Positions 55,801 to 63,225 of a stretch of DNA of 64,000 bases are shown one piece after another. Source of the stretch: Platycnemis pennipes (taxonomy: Eukaryota > Arthropoda > Insecta > Odonata > Platycnemididae). Within the stretch, counting starts at the first letter, position 1. Each line of letters starts with the position of its first letter. The translations under genes and the position numbers were made by a program. The notes under the pieces were generated by a model that made no database searches, was not told the DNA's origin, and saw only the letters and a list, made by a program, of their open reading frames with translations. The DNA is taken from positions 84,897,470 through 84,961,469 of the forward strand of contig OW121848.1 of NCBI GenBank assembly GCA_933228895.1. The letters run 5' to 3'.

Positions 55801-57305
55801 ATTTCAGGTCAATCAATTCTCCTTCATGAGCCCAAGATCCAAATATCATGGTGCACTCCTGGGAATCATAAGGCCACTGTCTAAGATTTGCCATACAATG
55901 TGCAGGCCAGTTTACTGGTGGAACACAATAAACATGGCCCTTTGAAGTAACTATGCAAAGAGTACGCTTAATACCCAAAGGTAAGTCCATATTTCCACTG
56001 TAATGAAAATAATTACAAATGTGAAATGGTTAATCATGCTGTTTTGCATCTGAAACATTGTTAAAGGGTTTTTTATCTTTCATAGTTTGCATAGATTCCC
56101 TAATAGCCTACGACCTAGCCTTATATCTTGTACATTTTGATCATATGACTGTGAATAAAAACTATGCAATTATATTGAAGAATATATTAAGCTCCATTAC
56201 TTTACCACTACTGAACTTAAAATCATGTGATAATTGACATAACATCACCTATTATCAGTTTCAGCAAAGTTTAATTATCCAATTCAAATCCTTAGTTAAA
56301 TGCTTGATTATTTGAGTTATATTGGTGCATCATTCTAATTAAACTGTACGTGGGTTTTTTACCTGTTGTAAATGGAAAGATCAGGTGACCAAATATCTCT
56401 GGTGTTGACCCGAAGGAAGCTTATGTTTCCATAATCACTGGGAGTCCATGTTAAATGGGAATCATTCCAGGACTAAAATAATAGTACCACTGCATATTAA
56501 TCTTCACAAGTTATACTGGGGTTCAATGACTCCATTACAATCAAAATGTTCTTAAAAATTACCAATGCCATCCATGTATGAAGCTCTAGGATATTGCTTA
56601 TTTCATCCTACAAAAAAATAAGTGATTACTGACAATGATTTAATAACTATCACGACTCTTTGTTTTGAGAATTGAAGATGAATAAATTATCAAAAAATAA
56701 AATTTAATTGGTCATTATCACTTTTGAACTACTTACTATGGAACTATAAATAATAACAGAAAATATAAATAAGCTTACTAATGAAAAGAACTTGAGAAAC
56801 ATTAACACTGAAACTGTAACGTTAGAGGAGTGTTGGGTCACTGGACGAACATCTTTGTCGTATGAACAGAACACATCTTGCTTCAACCGTTGTTGAGGAG
56901 TCAAATCTTTAGATACCCCATCTCTGCATTTTCCTGAAGGATTATTAATCAATTGGATGCTCTTCATCATTTTGGATCGTAAAATAAAGCAATGATTATT
57001 TGTTAAAGAGCAAAAAAATGCATGAGAAAATCGATGCCTCATATTTAAAAAAAATAGATTGACTATTGATATTAATCAACATAAATATACTTTCCTGATA
57101 TTGGATTTAGTTACCTTATTTGGCCATGGATAAATAATTGATGAACATGTTTTCATGAAATAAAATAGCAAGAAACATCTTTAAAAATTGATTCGTGGAG
57201 TCACTGACTAAATTATATTAATTTAGAATCACCTGGTTCTCCTTTAATTACCACAGAACAGCCAATCAGCATTAAGAGAAAATATGTTAGAACCCTATTG
57301 TACAT
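43655..57305 (-). CDS. Divergent alpha-type nicotinic acetylcholine receptor subunit, copy 2, 10 exons, complete
   Basis: Cys-loop ligand-gated cation channel subunit of the plasma membrane. Ten exons with GT/AG borders join in phase to 446 codons plus stop. In order: hydrophobic signal peptide (residues 1 to about 22); extracellular domain with loop D Trp88 and Trp93; cys-loop Cys162-Cys176 with 13 residues between; loop B Trp183; loop C with vicinal Cys226-Cys227 between Tyr224 and Tyr232; M1 about 248-269; M2 about 276-297; M3 about 329-348; a short cytoplasmic loop; M4 about 416-444. Exons 3 (45 nt) and 4 (110 nt) have the lengths usual in nAChR genes. The vicinal cysteines and aromatic box suggest acetylcholine binding (inference). 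The start of M2 lacks the usual Gly-Glu-Lys. Intron 9 is 6.5 kb and intron 5 holds a hAT-like insert. The first Met follows the usual divergent-insect-subunit layout. Exact subunit name not assigned. Confidence 0.88.
43835..44370. other. Start of intron 9 of nAChR copy 2 (3' side)
   Basis: AT-rich, ends with a TA dinucleotide run at 44355-44370. Nothing coding seen. Confidence 0.5.
44371..45918. mobile_element. GC-rich insert, possibly a solo LTR or non-autonomous element
   Basis: Base composition rises sharply from TGTGACGGAACGAGC at 44371 to about 45910. The flanks ATATGTATAT (44361) and ATATACATAT (45901) are inverted. Overlapping ORFs in several frames carry no known domain. The TGTGACGG start is reminiscent of some Gypsy LTRs but I see no second LTR, PBS or matching target duplication. 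Confidence 0.45.
45999..46064. repeat. Hairpin with GATATATC arms
   Basis: GCTGATATATCGGGCC and GGCCGATATATCAGCCC form a stem around about 28 nt. Confidence 0.7.
46164..46199. repeat. 36-bp perfect palindrome
   Basis: TCAGATATGTTGAGAGCT followed at once by its exact complement, with no spacer. In intron 9 of nAChR copy 2. Confidence 0.92.
46200..46770. other. Intron 9 sequence
   Basis: AT-rich; nothing recognised. Confidence 0.4.
46771..46996. mobile_element. Palindromic-word element with CCACATGG / CCATATGG words
   Basis: Starts CCCTGGTCAAAAATCCATGT after GTA. The interior repeats ATGTGG, CCACAT, CCATATGG and GGACGTCC. The right end GATTTTTCCCATTA is a damaged counterpart of the left end. 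Confidence 0.65.
47151..47522 (+). pseudogene. Transposon-associated ORF fragment of unknown function
   Basis: Open for 123 codons with no domain I can name. The second half (YHRMYKDGLLFTSDQ, DCSFAVLDSGQFVRIRWYV) follows a pattern seen C-terminal in large cut-and-paste transposon proteins: Tyr, x-Gly, x-Y/F-x-S, then Val-x-x-x-x-G-x-x-x-x-I. No start context or introns checked. It may belong to the same element family as the ORF at 48761-49520, but on the opposite strand. Confidence 0.4.
47523..48520. other. Intron 9 sequence up to the duplication edge
   Basis: Nothing recognised. The matching part of copy 1 lies left of the window, so 48521 is not the true edge of the duplication. Confidence 0.45.
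48761..49520 (-). pseudogene. Decayed transposon-derived ORF, duplicate of 240-980
   Basis: Same two blocks as in copy 1 (SIKALCLCNGTKFPF at about 49430; the LPPL block near 49050), with more frameshifts and a hairpin insertion between them at 49119-49183. Confidence 0.58.
49119..49183. repeat. Hairpin insertion private to duplication copy 2
   Basis: ACTATTGTGTAAAATATGGC and GCCATATTTTACACAAT are inverted around GCTATAGCC/TATAGG words. Copy 1 (600-622) has only the right arm, so about 50 bp including an inverted copy was added here. Confidence 0.88.
49521..50360. other. Intron 9 sequence of nAChR copy 2 next to exon 9
   Basis: Collinear with 981-1798 in copy 1; no exon seen. Confidence 0.45.
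50361..50543 (-). CDS. nAChR copy 2 exon 9: M3 and start of cytoplasmic loop
   Basis: 183 nt; one replacement from copy 1 (QYDFK for QTDFK). Phase 0 into exon 10. Confidence 0.88.
50795..51640. mobile_element. GC-richer insert in intron 8, copy 2
   Basis: Orthologous to 2225-3060, with the same GGTGAC/GTCACC words near 51052-51115. ORFs in it on both strands are not conserved in sequence style and I do not treat them as genes. Confidence 0.5.
51740..51792 (-). CDS. nAChR copy 2 exon 8: M2-M3 linker
   Basis: 53 nt, identical to copy 1, with the same weak acceptor (tgggag). Conservation of both borders supports it. Confidence 0.67.
51854..52006 (-). CDS. nAChR copy 2 exon 7: M1-M2
   Basis: 153 nt, protein identical to copy 1; only silent changes seen. 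Confidence 0.89.
52649..52826 (-). CDS. nAChR copy 2 exon 6: loop C and start of M1
   Basis: 178 nt. Starts FDLSEFQ (FNLGEFQ in copy 1); the remaining residues are identical, including KYDCCPNSTYP. Confidence 0.9.
53232..55412. mobile_element. hAT-like non-autonomous element in intron 5 of nAChR copy 2
   Basis: CCAATCAT at 53224-53231 is repeated at 55413-55420: an 8-bp target-site duplication. Ends are TAGGGACA and TGTCCCTA. 2181 bp, no transposase. Two diverged copies of a 340-bp module (53885-54235 and 54900-55245) share AATGTAGG, CCCGC.TGACAT and CCGATCCGGATC-type words. A tRNA-like stretch with B-box AGTTCGATCC (complement, near 54450) lies between. Absent from copy 1. Confidence 0.85.
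55787..55997 (-). CDS. nAChR copy 2 exon 5: cys-loop and loop B
   Basis: 211 nt, cys-loop intact with SQE for SQD before the second Cys. Replacements include M/I, T/K, Y/H, V/M and I/F relative to copy 1. Loop B GSWAHEG kept. Confidence 0.88.
56363..56472 (-). CDS. nAChR copy 2 exon 4: loop A region
   Basis: 110 nt. The stretch between WTPS and IWSPD reads DYGNISFLRVNTRD against EYGNINILRVNIED in copy 1, an unusually high share of replacement changes. Confidence 0.9.
56563..56607 (-). CDS. nAChR copy 2 exon 3: loop D
   Basis: 45 nt; same as copy 1 except Glu90 to Ala (HTWMAL). Trp88 kept. Confidence 0.88.
56779..56933 (-). CDS. nAChR copy 2 exon 2: mature N-terminus
   Basis: 155 nt between cttcag and gtaagc. 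Differs from copy 1 mainly at its end (VLMFLKFFSL). GA at the acceptor still gives Gly25. Confidence 0.86.
57233..57305 (-). CDS. nAChR copy 2 exon 1: start codon and signal peptide
   Basis: ATG at 57305-57303; 24 codons plus one base to donor gtgatt. Starts MYNRVLTYFLLMLIGC. Same length as in copy 1 and not disrupted. Confidence 0.82.
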
Positions 57306-57799
57306 TTCAATAGTTGTCAAAAACTACTTCTTTTGAAAGAAACTAGATGCTGTTAGCCAAGAGACAGAAGCACACTGAACCACCCACTTTTTTAGATAGT
57401 ATATGTGACACACTAGGTAATTGGTTCCAGATGGCCCCAGCAAAAACAAAAAAGATAAGAAAAAGATAATTTGAGTTGAGTGTTTTATGATACCAGAAAA
57501 CAGTTTCTTTGGTGGTAGTGGTCGTAGTATGTTCATTTAGATATGTTCGGTATATCAGCAGCTGAGGTTTGCACTTTGGACAATATTTCTTGCATTGTTT
57601 ATGAATTAATATTACTGATGGTGACAGGTCATAGGCATTGCCAAGCATGAAATAATAAAATTGAAATATTTAAATCGTATTTAAGAGTCTAATAAGCTTC
57701 AGGAAAGAAGTGACATGGTTTTATCAATAGTCACCCAGCCTTTTGCACTACCATACTCCTCTATAGTCCATGTCCATTACATATACCCTTACTCATGAG
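57306..57799. promoter_or_regulatory. 5' flank of nAChR copy 2
   Basis: Shared with 8483-8961, so this is the conserved upstream region expected to hold promoter and 5' UTR. No core promoter motif stands out. Confidence 0.35.
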
Positions 57800-57834
57800 G
57801 AGAGGGTGTGAAGGAGGTTGGGGGGGAGGGAGAG

Positions 57835-58090
57835 GGGTGAGGAATGAGAGTGGGGGTTATTAATGCTGTACATTCAATCCTTGCTTTTCGAATGCACGGA
57901 GAGCCCAAATAAAAGCATTCTCACGAGTCCTGACCTTTATTTTGCTAGCATAGTCCAGTAGGAATTCGAGTGTTGAGTGGGAAAAGCACTTATTGAAAGG
58001 GAGGCTGTGGAAATTAGTTTGTGTAGGGATTGGAAATGATGAAAATATGGCGGATTTTGTGGAAGATCGAGGATTATTCATACGGATTCC
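57835..58090 (-). repeat. Penelope A pseudo-LTR, 3' copy
   Basis: Contains the end of the coding region (RENAFIWALRAFEKQGLNVQH) and its 3' flank; about 90 percent alike by eye to 60535-60790. Confidence 0.75.
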
Positions 58091-58234
58091 CAGGGGTGTA
58101 GTGCATTCGCCAACGTAAAATGCGGGACAAGAATTACAGGTCAGAAGATACACAATATTTTTGGACTGGCAAGTAGCTTGGGAGGAGGGGAAAGACGTGA
58201 TGAGGGGGTGTGGAGATGTAGATGCGGACCGCAT
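57860..58234 (-). pseudogene. Penelope A GIY-YIG endonuclease domain
   Basis: SKNIVYLLTCNSCPAFYVGE contains the I-V-Y-L-L-x-C and F-Y-V-G-E form of GIY-YIG, then TPLGIRMNNPRSS with the Arg; a CxxxxCxxC knuckle (CNRPRCKTCP) lies just before, at about 58260. The C-terminal helix FIWALRAFEKQG ends it. Confidence 0.87.
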
Positions 58235-58426
58235 TTAAGGACAGGTTTTACATCTGGGACGATTGCAGGGAGAAGGCTGTGGGGGAGGAGAATCAAAAGT
58301 GCGATGGAGAGAGTTTGTGGACTTGAGAATATTTTTTAAGTTTGGTGGCCATCTGTAGGAAATGGAGGGGCAACGAGGCAGGAGAGATGAAGTGACGTCA
58401 CTGTTTTTCAGAATAGGAAAGAGGTC

Positions 58427-60079
58427 CTAGTGAAAGGTTTTGAGTTTGTGGGAACTGGGGAAGAAAGTGGTGCAGAGATTTAGTCCAGTGTCTGAAGATG
58501 GAGGTTTGTCTTTTGGAATGTATTTGGAAGAGTGGGAGAGGATTTTCTTGTGGAGGAGCTTTTCAGGATAGCTTCCGTGTTTGTGGAGAGAAGAATGAAG
58601 ATTATTTAGGTAGTTGTTGAGGGAAGAGGTGTCATTGCAAATTCTGTGTCTGTGGATGGAAAGGCAGTTAGGAATGGAGTGCTTTGTGTGAATAGGGTGG
58701 CAACTATTGCAGTGGAGATATTGTTGGTGATTGGTAGGTTTGGTGTGGACAGATGTTGTGAATTTGTCATGGAGCCAAATGTCTAGGTCAAGAAATGTAA
58801 CGGTGGAGTCAGAAATGGAAGAGGTGAATTTTACTGAAAAGGAGGAGTTCAGAGTGGAAATAAAATTTTGGAGAGAGTCATGACTGTGCATCCAGAGAAG
58901 AAAGATATCATCGATGAAGTGGACCCAGAAGAGAAGTTGGTTGGTACTTTGGGGGAGGAAAGATTCTTCAAGGAACCCCATAAAGAGGTTCGCATACAAT
59001 GGGGCCATCCTAGTTCCCACCGCTGTGCCACTTGTTTGAAGGTAGCAAGATTCATTGAAGCAGAAGGCATTCTTTTTTTAGCACAAATTCAGCTATTTTT
59101 AACAGGAAGTCTGTGGAGGGGACTTGAGGGTCGGATAGGAGAAGCATGTAGGAGGGTCGGGTGATTGAGATAGTGCTTAAGTGAGGATAGGCCTTCATTA
59201 TGGGGGATGGAGGTGTACAAGGAAGTGACGTCAATAGTGGCCATAATTAAGTTGGAAGAGGGGGGAATGGAAATGCTGTTTAAGCGTTGAAGGAAATGAT
59301 AGGAGTCTTTAATGAAGGAAGGAAGACAGAATACAAGGGGTTGCAGGTAATGTTCAATGAAGGCCGATATTCTTTCAGTAGGAGAATTGAAACTGGAAAC
59401 AATTGGTTGGCAGGGAACGGAAGTTTTGTGTATTTTGGGGAGAAGATAAAGTTGAGGTGTTCTGGGATTAGGAGGTGAAAGAAATGTCTTTTGGCAATAG
59501 TCCTTCATCAGGAGCTGCTTCTTGAAGGAAGGATTCTATTTTTTGTTGGAATTCGGGAGTTGGATCGTGGAGTAGTGGTGTGTAGGTGGAGGAGTCGCTT
59601 AGGTGCCGAAGTGCTTCGGAGATGTAGTTTTTTGTGTTCATCACGACAACTGATGAGCCCTTGTCTGCTGTCGTAATGACGATATCTGGGTTTTGGTGGA
59701 GTTTTTTGAGGGCATGGATTTCATTCTGTGTGAGGTTATTTTTGGGGGTCAGAGATTTAATGAATGATTTTTTGGAGACTTTTTGGAGCAGTAAGCGAAT
59801 GTACATTTCCACTGGGTGGTTGGCAGGTAAAGTTTTAGATTCATAAGAGGAGGCCGGTCGGAATTTCATGATGGCAGGGTGTATGGCGGGAGAATCAGGG
59901 CATGTATTTTGTGATTTCCAAAAAGTACGCCAGCGTAGATTTCGGCAGAAATTTAAAACATCGGTTAGTATGTTGAGGTGATTGATTTTGGGCATGAGTG
60001 AAGATGACAGACCTTTGCTGAGAAGAGAAATTTTGGAGTCGGTTAGACTGGTGTCGGAAAGGTTAACAATGTCTAGCAA
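58427..60079 (-). pseudogene. Penelope A reverse transcriptase
   Basis: Three blocks in different frames: 60079-59468 (IVITTADKGSSVVVMN), 59508-59089 (YLLPKIHKTSVPCQPIVSS, IDVTSLYTSIPHNEGL) and 59070-58427 (GTRMAPLYANLFMGFLEE, FIDDIFLLW with the catalytic DD, FLDLDIWL). These are the diagnostic Penelope motifs. Two frameshifts, so inactive as it stands. Confidence 0.88.
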
Positions 60080-60379
60080 AGGATCAGGGGTGGAGGGAGT
60101 GGTGGAGGGCTGGGGCCGTGGCTGGCGCCGGGGAAAAATGGATTAAGGAAATCGAAAGGAAAATGGAAATAGTGGTAGGAATTACAGTGGAGATAAAATT
60201 ATAGCACAAACGTTGAGACGAGGAGACAGCGGGGCAGGAACCGACGAGTAGACACAAGGAAAATGTTCAAAGAAAAAGTATCTGCAGCTATGTAGCTTGA
60301 TGTATCACAGAAGTAGAACTCAGAAGAGCTGATGAAATGTATACGAATATAGCACACAGAAAATATAAACACAAAAACA

Positions 60380-60796
60380 TAAAAAGCGGGACACTCACAT
60401 TTAAAACAGTTGAAGCTTTCAACTGCCTCTGCAGTCTTCGTCAGCTGGAGGAGAACTGAAGTGTACAGCGAGGATGTGAAGGAAGTTGGAGTGGAGGGAG
60501 AGGGTGTGAAGGAGGTTGGAGGGGAGGTAGAGGGGTGAGGAATGAGAGTGGGGGTGATTAATGCTGTACATTCAATCCTGGCTTTTCGAATGCACGGAGA
60601 GCCCAAATAAAAGCATTCTCATGAGTCCTGACCTCTATTTTGCAAGCATGGTCCAGTAGGGATTCAAGTATTGAGAGGGAAAAGCACTTATCGAAAGGGA
60701 GGCTGTGGAAATTAGTGTGTGTAGGGATTGGAAATGATAAGAATATGGCAGATTTTGTGGAAGATCGATGATTATTCATACGGATTGCCACATCTA
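60380..60796 (-). repeat. Penelope A pseudo-LTR, 5' copy
   Basis: Repeats the GIY-YIG C-terminus (MNNHRSSTKSAIF, FEKPGLNVQH) upstream of the RT, then a CT-rich (complement) stretch and the hammerhead-like core. Confidence 0.7.
60417..60444 (-). ncRNA. Hammerhead-like core in Penelope A
   Basis: Complement reads CTGACGA, AG, stem II ACTGC/GCAGT with AGAG loop, T, GAAA. Core letters fit CUGANGA and GAAA. The following GCTTCAACTG pairs better with the stem II side, so stem III is unclear. Confidence 0.35.
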
Positions 60797-60815
60797 TTAC
60801 AGGCTGCATCATCAG
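60797..60815 (-). ncRNA. Hammerhead-like core, truncated by Penelope A
   Basis: Complement CTGATGATGCAGCCTGTAAT, then cut at the Penelope A border. Sense orientation relative to family B coding. Confidence 0.35.
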
Positions 60816-61052
60816 AGTTAAAATAATAAAGAGGAAGTCAAAGGCAATTTATTGAGGAGACAGACCCCACTCACTTTCCTTCCTTAGCCTTGTTTTATAA
60901 CTCAGCCTGGACTCTGGGTGTGGAGGGCTTTCTGCTGGGTGACAGATGAAAGTCTCTTCCATGCAGCACTGATCTTCATGGTTGAAGCTCCATGGCTGTT
61001 CCTTGATTTTGACCACTTCCCATATCAATCTAGGGTAGTAGCTAGGCAGCTA

Positions 61053-61340
61053 TTACCCAGTCTTTTCCATTAAAATATTGTGTTCTCCACATGGGCCTCC
61101 AAAATATGCATGTTCCGTGATGGCGGATTCCTTTATGCTGTCATGGATGATGGCTCTCTGGTGCTCTTTCAGCCTGCATGCCATCGAGCGCCGTGCTTGC
61201 GCAATGTATTTTTTTCCACATAAGCACGGAATCCTTCCCTCCATCAGTAAAGGGTGCAGCTGATCCTTTGGTGATGGTAAAACATCTTTGATCTTGGTCA
61301 GTGTGCTGAACTGCATCTCAATGTCTGCTTTCTGAAGCAA
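61053..61340 (-). pseudogene. Penelope B GIY-YIG endonuclease domain
   Basis: IPCLCGKKYIAQARRSMACR resembles I-PC..C...YIG.T.R....R with IAQ in place of YIG's Gly-x-Thr; KEHQRAI and SAITEHAY follow as usual. Only the second half of the domain is well kept. Confidence 0.75.
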
Positions 61341-61664
61341 TCAGGAAATGCGTTCCCAGATTCAGCGACTTATGGGATGGTGCCATGCACCATGGCTTTT
61401 GGGCGATCCTTGTTGGAGACTCTTTCCGTATCTCAGGTGTTCCTCCTCCTGACATACAATCCTTAGCAGCCATTTTTTCTGAGGGCTGCCGCAGTGTGGT
61501 CCACTTTAGCTTTTAATGCAGATTCTTCGCAGACAATTCTGGCCACATGAACTAGAGTTTTAATTAAGGTGGCTTTTTATCTTGGATGGTGGTGGGAGGC
61601 AGCATGCATGTTCTGGTCCGAGTGTGTTTTCTTATGGCATGGCATATTCTGGAGCGAACCGTTG

Positions 61665-62328
61665 TTACCTCTCTCTACCAAGACATCCAAAAAAGGCAGG
61701 GTTCCATTTTCTTCTACCTCCATGGTAAATTGTATTGAGGGGGGCATGCAGTACAGTTTTACTTCTAAGATATTTTATTTCTCCTCCGTGTGTGGCCAGA
61801 TAACGAAGGTAGTGGAGCCAGCAAGACAGTCTGAAGCTGCAAGAGGCCACGGCATCTTTTTTGAAGTACTCCATGTAAGGGTTGGCTATAATGGGCGAGA
61901 GTGGATGACCCATTGTTTCTGAGGCAGAATTCGGCCATTTTTGGGAAGTTGGCTGGAAGTCCAAAGTTGAATAATTTCCTTTAAATGTCAACGGAGTGCT
62001 TGATAGGAACCTTGGTGAATAGAGAAACAACGTTGAAAGAGGTGATGAGGTCGTTCTCCGTGACCTTCAGATCTCAGAATCTGTGGATGAAGTCTTCGGA
62101 GTTTGTAATGCAGGATCCCATCTGTACTATGAATGGCTGTATATGGCAGGCCAGTTGGTGGGCCACAGTGTAGGTGGAATTTCCAATGCATCTTACGATC
62201 AGGTATGCCTTTTTTGTGGATTTCTGGTAATCCATTAAGTTGTGGAGGCCTGGAGGATGCCAGAAGTATTCTTCATTGCTCCTCTGGTGGGAGTCATTGC
62301 CTTCTGACACAAGTGGGGTAACTGCCAA
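61665..62328 (-). pseudogene. Penelope B reverse transcriptase remnant
   Basis: 62328-62074 (HQLACHIQPFIVQMGSC) and 62030-61665 (FKGNYSTLDF, MGHPLSPIIANPYMEYF, LRYLATHG where RYVDDTF would be). The catalytic Asp pair is lost. Confidence 0.78.
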
Positions 62329-62424
62329 TTAGAAACATTACCAAAAAAGACTAATGAAGGAAGAGGAAGGGGTATGTCACCCCCATAAATAGATGAGATT
62401 TCAACTTCCTCTTTGTTATTTTAA

Positions 62425-62472
62425 CTGATGATGCAGCCTGTAATGGTCACGAAAGCTTGGATTACAAAGCTC
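62425..62472 (+). ncRNA. Hammerhead-like motif, family B
   Basis: CTGATGA at 62425, GAAA at 62451, stem III AGCTT/AAGCT, C17 at 62472. Stem II is weaker than in the 16807 copy (GCAGCC against GGTCAC). Confidence 0.38.
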
Positions 62473-63225
62473 CACATGCACTGGCTCCCTAAAGAGACAA
62501 CTGGAAATTCTATCCACTCCTGTGAGATATATATTTTTATTCTTCTATTCAGATGAGTGATTTTCCAAGAACTCGTTTACTGTTGCATCGCAATCTGCCT
62601 GTGTCAGCTTCTGTCCACGAGCTGCACCAACAGATCCAGAGCTGAGAGTCTTAACCTCTTTTCTCAATGTTTATCCCCCCTTCAAATCTTTTTTTCCACT
62701 TCTCCAATGTTAACTATAACCACATGTACATTTTACCATTACTCCCATCATGAATGATATAGATACAAACTCCTTTCGCTTATGTCAAAGTAAAAAATTA
62801 TCATTTAAACTAGCTTTCCTGGCATTCTGAATTTCTATTTCTTGTATATCTTAGTTATTTTTCCAAAATTTTTTTAGTTATTTTTTAAAGCTCAGTTATT
62901 TTTGCAATTCAGCAGAACCCTTAACTGGGAAGTTTTTTTGGAATTCTCAAAGCCCAACCTCAGTCTTTACCCAAGCACATTCACTACACACTTACTTCCA
63001 CCACCTTCTACCCGTAAACCCAAACTCCTTCCTACAAATCATTCATTTTAAATATTTATAAATTTCCTTTCCACCCTGAATCCAGCCGCTCCCTTCTAAA
63101 TTTATTAAACCCAATAGTTAACCTCTCACCTAAAGAAACATCAACTCTTAAAAAATCATAAATAATCCAGATATTGTCATCATGTTGGCTGTTAAAGGGT
63201 CCACAGTAGTTATTCTTAGCTGAAA
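62473..63225. repeat. Relic sequence shared with 17700-19010
   Basis: Collinear with the segment left of Copia A, ending at the same TTATTCTTAGC word. No gene seen. Confidence 0.6.

Larger units (their letters stand above)
48521..57799. repeat. Segmental duplication, copy 2
   Basis: Partner of 1-8961. It stops at 57799 where a Penelope-like element begins. Private to this copy: the hAT-like insert at 53232-55412 and a hairpin insertion at 49119-49183. The copia array, LINEs and foldback elements lie between the two copies. Confidence 0.9.
57800..60796 (-). mobile_element. Penelope-like element, family A, nearly complete
   Basis: Minus strand, about 3 kb. RT and GIY-YIG coding blocks are flanked by direct repeats: 57835-58090 reappears at 60535-60790, the pseudo-LTR arrangement typical of Penelope-like elements. 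A hammerhead-like core lies in the upstream repeat. Left end abuts the duplication edge at 57799. Confidence 0.85.
60797..62330 (-). mobile_element. Penelope-like element relic, family B, second copy
   Basis: Contains RT remnants (62328-61665), a GIY-YIG block (61340-61053) and a hammerhead-like core at its 3' end, where Penelope A begins at 60796. Family B is also at 15596-17000. Confidence 0.75.
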
